A stretch of 64,000 nucleotides of DNA, taken from the NCBI GenBank assembly GCA_947359465.1, contig OX375878.1:74082416-74146415 (forward strand), read 5' to 3'. Under the pieces are notes generated by a model, which was not told the origin of the DNA, ran no database searches, and saw only the letters and a list, made by a program, of their open reading frames with translations. The translations under genes and the position numbers were made by a program. This DNA is from Metellina segmentata. Lineage: Eukaryota > Arthropoda > Arachnida > Araneae > Tetragnathidae. Below, in pieces: positions 48,097-60,313 of the stretch (the first letter of the stretch is position 1; every line of letters begins with the position of its first letter).

Positions 48097-51000
48097 AATT
48101 GAGTGATTAAATGAATTATTAGTTTTCTTTCCTTGAGATTTTATAGCTAATTTTTCATCGAAAGACAATGTTCATAATTTGTCATAAATTGTTCATGTTT
48201 TAGTTTAATTTATTTATTTGGATGTCTAATACTGTTTTATGAGATATTTTTTCTTCAAATTAAAAAAAAATCTAGTTTGGATGATAGGACTCAAAAAAAC
48301 AATCTTAAAATTTGTTCGCAAATTTGAAGTGGGTTTTAATTATTCTGCACACCAATTGGATATACAAGCTCGTTTCATATTTTAGTACATATTATTTCAA
48401 ATATTCCAATTGATCATGTACAAACTCACTCTCAAAAAAGGTGCAAAATTTTGAGTAATGTAAAAGACGTCATTTGCAGAATAAATATTTTTTGAACGAA
48501 TTCATTGAAGAACTTGAAATTGAAACTTTTGGAAAGCAGCTGAGTTGATAATCTCTTCTCAAATGACGAAGTGTGATAAGGTTTTTGAATGTAAAAGGAA
48601 ACTACCGGGAGTTGAAAAAAAAATACTTCCGGTTTAGAACTAATTTGATTTATCACCCTTTTGAAGATTTTCAGAGTTAATTTCAAGTATAAGCGACAAG
48701 TCGAAATTGCATATGAATAACATGCCAGGTTACGCAATAGGTTAACAAAACTGGTGTCATTTATTTCTCTGACAGCAAAACATTTTCATGGAATCGTAGA
48801 ATAATTCTGAATCGTGCCAGATAATTCATATGAATTCAATCTGAACGGAAAAAACAAACTTACCCATATCAGAGAACTATTTCGAGCCAACTCTTTAACT
48901 TTAAAAATGTCAGCCTGTTGAAATACAATAAACCGACGTATTGCACGAATATGGTAATCATTCGCGTTTCTGTCCTTACCGGATCTATTAAGCCACAGAT
49001 GAAAATAATCGCGTTGTGTGTTAAACATCTTATGACAGCGATAAAGAACTTTGAACCCTTGCACACAAAGCGATGGTCTGCATTTAGGTTAAGGGCTTAT
49101 TATGCATATAATGGTTAACTTACTAAAGAAAAACGGACGTCTAAAAAACATTGGATAAAAGTATTATTTGAATTTACTTTCTGAATGTAATGATTGGTAT
49201 TGAATTTTGAAAGCGTCGGTACTTTCTTTTATTCCTAGTAAAAGTGCTGCCGTTTTTAAAACATAATCTGAAAATATTTGGATATGTTTATGTTTGTAAA
49301 AACTGGATTAAACTGGAAGATAACCTATTAAAATAACAACAGACAGTGCAATAATATTCAGTTAAAAACTGAACTTGAAACGCCATTGACATAGCTCACA
49401 AAATCCAGAGAAAATGTTATAATTTCGTGAGAGTATTTTGACAATAATAAAGAAATTAAAAATATTTTTATTCGTAAAGAAGCAATGACATTATTAGTCA
49501 TACTACATGATCCAAAAAGAGCACGATGGAATATAATTGTAAACATGCACTTAAGATCAAACTAGCGCGTTAAATAATTACACAGAATTAATGAAATTGT
49601 ATACGGTTTAAAACATTTAACAAGAACAAACTATTACAATTATTCTTTGGTTCATAAATTAATTCATGAACTTAAGTATCAAGTAACCAAATATTTCCCT
49701 CCTTTCATTTCTTAAAAGTTAGGCGCAAAAACCATGGATACTTACTAAATAATAAAACAACTATAAAATATTAATGAATATATATGACTGATTTTTATTT
49801 TTTTAAATGCGTTGCTGTTAACATGAAGGTTTATTTAAAAAAATTAGAAGTTATAAATGTATGTTGTAATTTTCAATAAAAATTATAACGATATGATATT
49901 GTAGAAATATAACTTGAGTAACCATAGACCTTAATAATGTCACCAGAAAACTCTACTGGTCCTTTATCACTATACTACGCAAATGTCCAAAAATTAAGAT
50001 AGGTAGTCGAGTTTACGTCCTACCGAATCAACACAATTTAAAAATTGAATTTTTATGAATTTAATTGATTGAATTCGTGTGAAGCTAGATTACCTAGTCT
50101 CAATCTAAGAGAGTATGTTTGGGATGTACTCGAAACGCACAAGAGCAAAGATGTGCTGAAGTGCACGAATTGGACTCCTTGTACTAGGAAATCTTGAACC
50201 CGTTGAAACAGTGTCTTCGTGTTGTAAGGCCTGCAGTTAGTTTAGAGGTTAGCACATTCCCAATTTAACTCCTTTTAACAGAGTAAAAAAAATGTTTTTG
50301 TGTTCATAATAACTAAATGTTCTACTACAATGTTCGTGTTCAACACAAAGGATTCTTTACCATTACTTTAGCCCCAGTAGCACTAGGAAGCTTGTGGGTG
50401 TTCTTATTCAGTATAAGAGAATTAAGTTCTCAAAAATGAGAAATGAATATACACATAGCTCTTGGAACATTAATTTCGCATTCTTGGTACTACGATGCCG
50501 GTTCGTAGCGAATGATTTATCATTGGTTGCATTATTCTTGATTTTTAAACATGTGTTTACATGTAGTGTGACTGCTAATATATTAAGTCTTGCTTGGGCT
50601 TCAAAAACAAATCCTGATACACGGAAATACCCTTAAGAAAAGATCGCATACCAGTTTTGTAAAAACACTAGAACTTATCGGACATCTGTTTCATTTAATC
50701 TGCAGTTCATTGGGGTATTTGAAACATAAATTTTTCCTTTTTCACCTAAAAAGAAGTGAAAATTAAAACTTTTTTTTTTACCAAAATTAACTTTTCTCGT
50801 AACTTGAGTAAAACTAAAATGCACTTGTTTTAAGAGCTGTGACCTTCTAAACCACTTAACATCGTGTCCACCTACGCCAGTCCAAGTGGTCATATTGTAG
50901 ACAAGTACTCGTAAGCGTGGGATGTTACGATGCACGTACCAAGTCTGTATTAATAACTGTTACCTTGATCTCCTTTCATAACACTTGCCAATTTATTAGA

Positions 51001-51577
51001 CAGGTTTGTTTCTTCCGTAAACATTCATCACTCCTTATCCTCCTGGAGCCGATATGGAAAGAAAGGAAGTATTTCCTGAAGAAGGAACTAAATATTTGAG
51101 TGTGTCTTTGGTTGGAAAAGCCATCCTTATTTCTTTTATGTGTAAGGGTTGAGAAATAAGGCCGCGAATTCTCAAGGTTTCTCCACGTTTGATAAATAAC
51201 TGAATCTCGTGTAACCTTTGTTATCCAGCATTTATCCTCAGGAACAATAGGCTTTGTAGATGAAATAGCATATGGTATGGAAGAAGTCTTTACGAGGAGA
51301 TTTGATGGATAAGAATTATAGGTTAATTGAGAAATTTTGCACATAAGCTGCAACTTCGCTCTTGTGGCTTATAAAACACATGTTGAACACCTACTTTACA
51401 CCAGGAGAAAGCCCCACACCTGTTCACTGAAAACCCAGAACCATTTGGTTCACAATTTTTTCTTCTCAATGAGTTCATTGTAAAACCCATGTTCCTCAGA
51501 TATATGTTATTCAGTACATCTGTGATATATCATAATTACTGTTTGAAGTTGCATTCTGACTTGTATAATATGTGTTT
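48097..51577. other. AT-rich DNA; splice-like signals near 48.9-49.1 kb
   Basis: On the minus strand two short intervals (48980-49057 and 48864-48914) lie between good acceptor and donor look-alikes and are frame-compatible. With 26 and 17 codons and a 65 bp gap they are too short to call. Nothing else seen. Confidence 0.35.
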
Positions 51578-51918
51578 TAATGAAGTATGGTATCTTATTG
51601 AAAGATTTTTAATGAAGTAGGTATGGTATCTTGTTGAAAGAATATTTTAAATGAAGTATGGCATCTTGTTAAAAGAACATTTTTAATGAAGTATGGTATC
51701 GTGTAAAAAGACCATTTTTAATGAAGTATATCTTGTTAAAAGAACATTTTTAATGAAGTATGGTATCGTGTAAAAAGAACATTTTTAATGAAGTATATCT
51801 TGTTAAAAGAACATTTTTAATGAAGTATATCTTGTTAAAAGAACATTTTTAACAAAGTATGATATCTTGTTAAAAGAACATTTTTAACAAAGTATGATAT
51901 CTTGTAAAAAGAACATTG
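51578..51918. repeat. Minisatellite, 30-38 bp unit, about 10 copies
   Basis: Units follow the pattern TTTTTAATGAAGTATGGTAT then CTTGTTAAAAGAACA. Some units lack the GGTATC part and are about 30 bp. The last two carry AACAAAGTATGATATC. Alternation of long and short units suggests block duplication. Confidence 0.92.
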
Positions 51919-54567
51919 TATTTCAAATACCTTATTTACACCTTGTAAGGTACAATACAAAATTTTAATTCGTCGGAGAAAAGATTAGAGTTGTTCTAAA
52001 CAAATGCAGAGAAGTTTGTTTTTGAACAGTCAAGATTCTTGTTAAAAATTAATTCAGATTTTAAACATACGAGAGGAATTTTTTGCAGTGTAAATAAAAT
52101 ACCAGACGGAATGTTTGGATATTACTTCCGCAACCCAAATTCTCTCACGTAATACATATCGGGGTAACATTAAAATAGTGTTTATCGCAGTATTGACAAC
52201 GTTTGGCATTTTATCTTTTTGGCATTGACCAAACTATCATGAATCAATTCGCTTTGGAATTTCATTAACAAAATGCTGAAATTGTATTCGAAAAGTAAAC
52301 CAAGTGAGTTCACGTTTGGAAACAAGTAACCTCTCCTAATCATTACCACCTACATTTAAATTGACAGAAAAAGTCTTTCATAAGTTACTAAAATTTTTTT
52401 GATTTTTTAATAAAAAACTTCCCACATTAATAAGTAATGGTAGTTAATAAACGTCACACTGGAGCATCATAATGAGCTCTTCACACATTAATATGAATTA
52501 TTCCTTTTGCAACTTTAAACGAAAAATTGCTCTAGTTTGCCAACGTTAAGTTAAATCAACTGAAAATGACGCATTCAAATAAATTTGCAATACAGTAAGA
52601 TTTTTTATGGCACAAATTTGGGATAAAAAATTTTAATTGCCATAAAATGTATGCTTAAGATAATTTCAAAACAAATATCTTTTGGTGCAAATTTATAAAT
52701 AACTCACTTTAAATGTTATCTCTGAATCCCATCGAAGTCTATTTTGGAACAGTTTTTCTCAAGTGTATTTCACACATTTATATATAAATCACATTTATTT
52801 TCTTAGGTTGTAAATTGATCCCTAATTGTACAGGGCTTGAATAGAGAGCCGTCAAAATTTCAAAATGTACCCTTTAAATATTAAAGGGATAATTGAAGAA
52901 CATAATTAAGGTGCAACTGCATAAAAATCATCTTGTGAGTGAAAATGTCATGAATTCCTTGTTGTACTTGCATACAAGAAAGATAATAAGCAAAATTATT
53001 AAACTTTACAATTAAATATACGAAAAAAGAATTCACATTATTTCCATTAATTAGCTATTTATTTTTTTCTACAACTATTAAAGAAATTAGGATTTAAGCG
53101 ATTCAATATTTTAATATTAAACACAAGGAGTTAAAATTATAAACATCAATAATGAAAATTATAAATATCAATAATGAAAATTATAAATATCATCACAACT
53201 AAGTCATATTATCGATAAATTCTATTTATACTTCAGTAGAGTATGTGGTACAGAAATGTACGACTTTTTTATAGTCTAATGGCAACAACGGATATAAAAA
53301 GGTATACAGACTATTATGGGATTCGCTAATTTTGCCAGTTTAAAATATTCTTCCTTTGAGCTATCAGCTCAGATATTATATGAATCATATTGTTAAAAAT
53401 ACACGCATAATCTTGCCACTCTAGTGACATTCTTCCAAATTAGGATTTCAGACGGCGATGAAAAATCTGGATAATAGAAATCAACGCAGAAAAAGAGAAA
53501 ATATGACTGAAAATAGGTTCAACGTAAAAGAGCACCGAATAACCTTTGAACAAGGAAGTGGATGAAATAGAAGCACACATTCAAAATCTAATTATTTTAA
53601 AACGACTAAAGTGTGCTTTTTGTCATATATTTTATTAGAGATACGAATTAACGCCAGTAAAGTTAATTGAAATGCTGTCAGATATTTTGGATAATTTTAT
53701 TTCATTTGGAAGTTTTAAAATCCATTTACGTGAATGTAAATGCTACATACATTACAAATGTATTGTAATAAGATTTGAAATTTAATAAAAAAAATGAGTA
53801 AACATGTGTCTACTCATATTTGTCATCAATAGATTGCATCATATTGCCATCAATAGATATTAGACACTGAGAAAGCTTAGCACAGATGTTATGTCTGATA
53901 GTTTTAATAAATCTACAAATGGGTGCTCTTATGAATTAATTAAACAGATGTTTGTACCTTTGTAACTTTATCAGTATTCTACATTTGTTCTATATAAAAT
54001 TTGACGAAGCACGACTTTAAAAAATTAGCTTAGATGCCATTTTATAAAATATCAGGGCTGAATTCACTGGTTCAGAAAGGCTTTCCGAGTTCTGTAAGCA
54101 AATGCGAGCCAAGACTACAAAAATTATGTTCGGGATTTCCGTGTTAAAGTTGATAACCTCGACAAAAACGTTCCAGCTCAATGATTTAACTGGATTAAAC
54201 TGCTGGACGTGGTTTCTCCTTCCCCGTCCATTTAAATTCAGCCTTCAAACGGCTCCAGAGATTATACTTAGTCTTCTGCCCACGCTTTCCAGATTTTACA
54301 TAACGGACGCAGTTTCGTTCCTGTGAAATTACAGTCGCTCAGCTAGCTTACGGAGATCTATAATTTGCATAAATTTAGAAAGGGGTAACGGTAAAAACTG
54401 TTATTTTCCATGAATGATAAAACACATGCAGTGCCATAACACAACTCCAGTTACCACAGGATGCTGAATATTGCTGGGTTATAAATCTTTCAAATATTCG
54501 TTTGTTTAATTCGCTTTATCAATAAATTAGCATCTCAATTCCACTCTTCTTGATAAAAAGCGGTTAG
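51919..54567. other. AT-rich DNA, minor repeats only
   Basis: A 24 bp direct repeat (AATTATAAATATCAATAATG) occurs three times at about 53135-53195. No gene is supported. 54060-54330 is slightly GC-richer. Confidence 0.5.
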
Positions 54568-54792
54568 ACAGATTATGCCTCATGGGCAATGTTTCAAGAT
54601 CCGGGAAATGAAGGACAGGCTTATAAGTCTTTTTATACACAGATTTGTGGATCCAAAACCAGGCAGGAAACCAGTCCCCGAACAACTTTGGAATCAATGC
54701 TTTCTTACCAGAATGAGACAATTATGATTGAATATCGGTTTGAAGGACATAACCTGAATCTCCCCATGATTCGCTTCAATTTTAACTATTAA
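54568..54792 (+). CDS. Candidate terminal coding exon, weakly CUB-like
   Basis: After an acceptor-like CGGTTAG the frame opens at TDYASWAMFQDPGNEG and runs 74 residues to a TAA. Upstream it is closed by a stop that overlaps the acceptor, so the coding part must start there. The segment ICGSK, then a hydrophilic spacer, then NETIMIEYRFEGH and a terminal IRFNFNY, resembles the last strands of a CUB domain (CG, S, N, hydrophobic strand, aromatic end). The resemblance is by eye only. The composition is polar and balanced, unlike random AT-rich frames. No partner exon was identified nearby on the same strand. It could be a genuine secreted-protein exon, a pseudogene piece or chance. Confidence 0.35.
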   Translation, partial: TDYASWAMFQDPGNEGQAYKSFYTQICGSKTRQETSPRTTLESMLSYQNETIMIEYRFEGHNLNLPMIRFNFNY

Positions 54793-55280
54793 TCATATCC
54801 AAAGTGATCTATTACCAGCTACTGACATCTATGCCTGAAGTTGAATACTGGCTTTATGCAAACACTTTAAAAGTAGAGTAAATTTCGAATTTATGTAATC
54901 TATCTAGTGGTAGAGAAATTTTTCTTTATAAATAGTAGGTGAAGAGCTGGAAATCGTTGATTGACATTAAATGCTTATTTTCATGAGAAATAGTGCATTG
55001 AAGTATAACACTATTAAAATACTTTTAATTTAAATTTTTTTTACCTAAAAGTTTAGTCTTTTAGCTGGGGCCCAGCACAATAATAAAATAATTTTTTTCC
55101 ATTTAACGAGTTTTGACTCTAAGCTGACCAGATGTTTGTACTCAATCCTGAATCTTTCAGTAATTTATGCACAAAATGTTAACTTAAATTATTTGTGATG
55201 TTTTACGGACGTGGAATAATTTTAGTTTGTTGAAATTACTGTAAAAGCATTGATTTAGGCATCATCTTAGCGTTAACATG
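54793..55280. other. AT-rich DNA, nothing recognised
   Basis: No supported feature. Confidence 0.5.
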
Positions 55281-55850
55281 CTGTGTTCCAAAAACTTGGA
55301 ATTTGGAAATATTGTATAATTTAGACCTTTCATTACGAAATAAATTTAAGTACGAAATGTTTTACTTTGAAACTTCTTTTCACTACCTTAAATAATAATA
55401 TTCAATTTTTGGGAAGATGCTACGAATGGTTTTCTAAAATGATTGACGTTCGAAGCACATCAGTTGTGTTACTGTGACTTAGTATAAATCGAGGTTTTTC
55501 TTTGAGATAATAACACGCAGAGCCTTTGCGCATACTTAATGCTGATTTTTCCAAAACTTCGTATTTTCTATGGTGAGAACTTTTGACTAGCTTGAATAAT
55601 ATTTAATTTTAAGGTAGATACTATGAATTGATTTGTAAAATGATAGTCGCTCAAACTACGGCAGTTCGAACTGACTTAGAATAAAGTGAGGTATCTCCTG
55701 ATAGAATAATGCGCAAAACTCTTACCCAAACCAAATATTAATTCTTCCCAAGCTTCGTATTTGTTGTGGTGAAAATACAACATGCCAGGGTCAATTTGTA
55801 CCGTTCGTGCTCAAAGTTATTTTTATAAAAATATTCCGATGTTAACCTAT
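55281..55850. repeat. Diverged tandem repeat, about 200-260 bp unit, 2-3 copies
   Basis: The starts GTTCCAAAAACTTGG (about 55286), TTCCAAAACTTCGTATTTTC (about 55549) and TTCCCAAGCTTCGTATTTGT (about 55745) introduce related sequence. Copies 1 and 2 share TTTTCTAAAATGATTGACG/TTTGTAAAATGATAGTCGC and GATAATAACACGCAGAGCC/GAATAATGCGCAAAACTC blocks. The third is truncated. Confidence 0.65.
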
Positions 55851-58416
55851 TGTAAAAAACAGCTTCATGCTAACAGAGCATGCAGTAGAATTGAATAAAT
55901 CACTCGCGATATAATAGGGTGTAGAGAATATCCAAGTATATGTCCTCCATGTGATAAACATGATGCGTGTTCCGAGATATATATATACTCCTTCATGCTT
56001 CGAGCGAACTGAAGGAGGCCGTATATAAAACACGTTATCGTGACGATATTCAATGCCGAATTTCGTCTGTTGCGCAAGATATGAACCTTTTTAAGCATTG
56101 TGTGTGTGTGTTTTTTTTTTTCATCACTTGTAAATCGGGATAGTAGAATCGTTGTTTTTTTAAGAAGCATCAGGGTGTTAACAGGGTTGTGTAGAATTTT
56201 CGCACGCCTAATCATTATTCATGTTTAAGTATGTCAGGTGATTTACCTGCTTATCGAATAGGTGAATACGCGCTTGATGCCGATTATTGACGGTACAAAT
56301 AAACAACGTTCTTTTAACAATGCGTAATTTTTCTTCTGTTTCGCAAGCGGTTTCTTTTCTTAAGTAATAAGAAAAGAGGGCTCTTGGTTTACTTTCAAAC
56401 TTTGGTGTAATTAAAGCCAAGATTTCGTAAAGTAAAATATTTCTTACTTTCCGCCTTCATTCCTTGAAAATTCATATCTAACACTTAAACGTTAGGAGGT
56501 AATATATAACACAGCATATTCAAAAGAACCCGATAACCTTTAATCCAGTTCTCTTAAAAGGATATACAATAGTCGGTTTAAACAAACATTGAAAGATTTA
56601 ACCCTCAATGAGGTTCTCATGCATAAATTCATTCTATAACCTGCAGTTATCTTGGTATGTCTTCTAACCTGTTTTGACCGTCTTGATCGATGGAATATTT
56701 CCTCAGATTCTTTCAACCAGCTATCGTAGACTTAGAGCAGGAACTCATTGACACGGAAAATGAATTTTTATTGTACTGTTTAAAGATTAAATGTTGGTTT
56801 GAGGCAGTAAAATATAAATTATAAGCAACCCAATAGTCTTATATCTTTTAGACATTATAAATGACTATGCCTTTCTCATCATCCTGAAAATGAACATTTA
56901 GTGTCTCAGACAAATTGTCAAACACTCAAAGTCGGCAATATGTGTGTATACTATCGTGTGTTGCGAGGCAAAATTAACACTGCACTATTCGAAAATCTCG
57001 TGAGTTCAAGTTAATAAAACTTAAAACCGGAAGAAATTATTTGAAGGTTACAGAAAAACACAACCCGTAACAAAATGACTGTATGAACTATTTGTACATC
57101 CTGTAAATCTTATAGTTATCCCAGACATTCATACTAATCGTCATGATTATTAAAACTGTAGAATAACGGCATTGGAATTCAAATATATTGAAAGCTATGT
57201 TAGTACTGGCAGAATTCCCGGTGTTACTCTGATTCCATCGGTGGAAAAAGTAAGCCAGAACCAACTAACTTTCTTCATATAGAAAATATGAATATCATTT
57301 AAGTGTCATGAAAGTATTTTAATACATATTCAGCATTTTCATAATATCATCAATTTAACGTCTAACGCATAATTTGAGTAAATATGGTCTCTCCATATTC
57401 ATCTATATAATCCCTTCCGCATACAACATCTGCTGTAAAGGCTACTTATCCAGCAAAAAGTACTTGAATAATACCATGCAACAGAAAGCATCGAACCATG
57501 GCACAAATTTTTTTTCCGTATCACTACGATGTTTGTGAAAAATAAAATGATTTTTCATTAAATGCATTTTAAAATAAGGGGTAGCATAAAGCCACCCACG
57601 TTTAAAATCTAAACACAGATTACCAAATCAAAACAATCAAATTGCCGTCCCACATGAGTAAAAGTCAATTAGTTTTCTATGAATAGATAAGCTTTCATTA
57701 CGAAAGTGCAAAAAAAGACGGCACCAACTCTAAGCCTTTAATTATTCCTATCAGAAGAATGCATCGGTATCGTGCAGAAAGTAACACCATTCACTACATT
57801 TGAATCTTGGTCGAGGTCATAAAAGTCAAAGAGGTTGCTGTGTGATCTACATGCGTACCGAAGTGGAAACTTTTCCAACAAAACAAAAAATTACCTAATA
57901 TTTGAAACAAATGTAACGGTAAACTGAAACATAGCTTTTACAAACAGTTGTTTACAAGTAAGTAAATTCGCATTTCAGGCGTTGCGGCAATTTTATGTTT
58001 GTTAGTATTTAATATTATACTGGCGCACTAAAATGACTCGTTCTGCAAAGCTAAAAGTTTTTTTTTTGGAACATGCTTCCAGTTCGTATCCCGAACGTGA
58101 CGTCAGCTGCACGATATGATCTCAGAACGTCTCTAATAGAAATTTCGAAAAAAGATTTCCGAATTTATACATCATCGGTTACAAGGGAACCACACAATTT
58201 CCGATTTCAGAGTGTGGTATTAACAATAATTAAATCTAAGTTATTTTTTTTAGTTTGATTCGTCTTGATTAACATATTTAGTGACTATTGCACAGGAATA
58301 GAATTCCTCCTCACCCTATGTAGATCTCTGTTTTGCGACTTAATGTGTTTCACTTGTAAGCCTACGACCTCATAGTCAATAGCGTTAAGTACATTTTAAA
58401 CTAACAACGATATATG

Positions 58417-58420
<4 letters not shown>
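55851..58420. other. AT-rich DNA, nothing recognised
   Basis: Only fortuitous frames and a short TG run at about 56099-56112. Confidence 0.5.
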
Positions 58421-58456
<36 letters not shown>

Positions 58457-58467
58457 TAGATAGATAC
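58421..58467. repeat. (TA)n(GATA)n microsatellite
   Basis: About 17 TA units followed by three GATA units. Confidence 0.95.
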
Positions 58468-58742
58468 ATAAATATTTTTTTAGTATTGAGGTGGCAGGAA
58501 TCTACGCTACTGTCTTGTCTGTTTTTCACTGAAAATAACTCATATTTGCAAAATGTTTATATTAGTGAATGTATTTGTGAATTACTCCATATTATTATTA
58601 TCATATTATGGAATGGGAGGTGCTCTACTTTTTGAAATGCAGATATACCGTTTTTACAGTTTGATCGTTAGCATATTGCCCCCACTATACCGATACCGCC
58701 ACAACAGAAAAACAAAATTTCTAGTTTTTTAGTGATTGGGTT

Positions 58743-58937
58743 TTTATGACACTAGGACCATATTTGGCCATTCTGTGCCAAACACAAGACAGGCTATTTC
58801 GAGTAGGCACACACAAGGGAAGTTTCTCGTACACAGAAGAGAGAAATACATGCAGGGTAAGTTACAAGAATCAAACCTGCACCACTTACAACTCGTAGAT
58901 TGATAGCGCAGTGTGCAAACACTCTGAGCAATGGTAG
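58743..58937 (-). repeat. SINE-A, reverse copy
   Basis: Shares GACCATATTTGGCC, the AATACATGCAGGG/CCTGCACC region and the reversed head CTTACAACTCGTAGATTG with the other SINE-A copies. It ends at GAGCAATGGTAGACC. Confidence 0.7.
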
Positions 58938-59370
58938 ACCCTTTTGGTTTTATTAGTACAAAGACTAAATAATATTCTTCTAGAAGCTTCAAAACTACAA
59001 GTGTAAATTCAAGTAGGAAAGTTAAGGCTCTAGTAAAAGGCTGTTTTCTATCATGTTGAAAAGGGTTTAGTCGTTCTGCAAATAAAACTGTAGATTCATT
59101 TTTAGTCATAGCGGTAGAGAAGCTGGGGTATGATAGTTTTACGATCCTTTTTCTAAAATACTTAGTGTAATATTTTTTTATTGTAACGGGTTCAATCCCT
59201 TAAAATATTTCCGGTTTTTAGAAGCAATGAAAGATATATGCTGAAGCAAGTGTCATCAGCGTACAAATTCAAGTTCATTTAGACACAGAAGTAAAAATAT
59301 GTGACGTCATTTCTAAATACAGGCAAAAAAATCAAATGCAAATATTTGTTTTGATTGAAATAGATTGCTT
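58938..59370. other. AT-rich spacer between two SINE-A copies
   Basis: Nothing recognised. Confidence 0.5.
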
Positions 59371-59556
59371 CGTTGCAAGGACCGTATTTGACCAAGCAGT
59401 CAAATTGAAGATAATAAGAATTAATGGACATAATCGAGAAATGGAAGTAACGGACAAAAGGAAACTTTACTGACAAAGAAAAAATACACCCAGGAGGAAT
59501 AAAACACGCACAACTTACTTGCTAGAACGATTGGTGAATCTACTGAACCAGGATTG
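59371..59556 (-). repeat. SINE-A, degraded reverse copy
   Basis: Recognisable by GGACCGTATTTGACCAAGC, TTTACTGACAAAG, AATACACCCAGGAGGAA and TGAATCTACTGAACCA, in SINE-A order but with many changes. Confidence 0.6.
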
Positions 59557-59861
59557 AAGTGGGGATATTATAAAGAGAAGGCTGGATGTCTTCCCAATGA
59601 TTAAATTCTTGATGCCAAGCAACTATTCAAAAAGGTATGTGGAGAATGAGCAGTCCTCACCAAATTTAGAATATAGTTTAATCAGCGAAAATCGGCCTCG
59701 TTCATAATACTGATGATATACGTAGACAAGTCTGATAATAGACAACAGACGCGCGCGCACTGCAATTAGATTGTGGGTAGGTATTTGAATTTACCACACA
59801 TTGGAGAAACGGGCAGTAAAATAAATCTGCTTCCCAACATGTTTTTGCAATTGGATTGGCA

Positions 59862-60080
59862 GATAGGTAGTTAATTAACGTCGCGCTGGAGCAATACAAT
59901 GGGCTATTGGCGGCGATCCGGGATAAATTCCGAAGGAAAGATTGGAAGATAAACCTCATAACTTAGAACAACGGTCAGTTGACGAGGTCTACACCTGAGC
60001 AGGCACCCCACTCTCCAAACTTCCACGCCACGCCAATGTGATAACATCCGAGGTTACGTCTGATTTAACATGTACCATCG
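59862..60080 (+). repeat. SINE-B copy
   Basis: Begins AGGTAGTTAATTAACGTCGC, then GGAGCAATACAATGGGCTAT and ACCTGAGCAGGCACC, and reaches GATTTAACATGTACC. It matches 1121-1305 and the halves flanking the hAT element. Confidence 0.7.
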
Positions 60081-60313
60081 CCCGTTGTAGCGTCGTAGGG
60101 GGTCTCTCTGACCACAGCTTTCATGGTGGTCCATGAATTTATGACCGGATGAGGGGGTATCCCCTTGTCTTGAACTGTAGCGGTTTCGGAAGAACGTGTG
60201 GGGTCTTCTCTCGAGGAAAAGAGAATCGTGAAACGCAGCTCCGATTGAAGCCGCGGGACTGAAACCCTATTTGTGTACAATATCTATTAGCCTCGAAATA
60301 ATTTTAACTTAAA
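60081..60313 (-). other. GC-rich segment with a minus-strand open frame
   Basis: Markedly GC-rich. The minus strand stays open from 60280 to 60065 (71 residues, with EDPTRSSETATVQDKG and NSWTTMKAVVRETPYDA), and a pyrimidine-rich acceptor-like TCTCTTTTCCTCGAG lies inside. The frame runs into SINE-B sequence at its end, so any natural exon is truncated or unrelated. Not recognised. Confidence 0.25.

Noticed and set aside
48864..49057. Two short minus-strand intervals with strong splice-site look-alikes, frame-compatible with each other.
   Set aside because: 26 and 17 codons with a 65 bp gap. GTAAG and pyrimidine-AG strings are expected by chance in AT-rich DNA, and no family is recognisable.
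54102..54326. Plus-strand frame with PFKFSLQTAPEI, recalling the LPFGLSSAPEIFQ region of Ty3/gypsy reverse transcriptases.
   Set aside because: Only about a dozen residues look alike, no flanking reverse transcriptase motifs (YVDD, LDANSGF) are present, and spacing is wrong.
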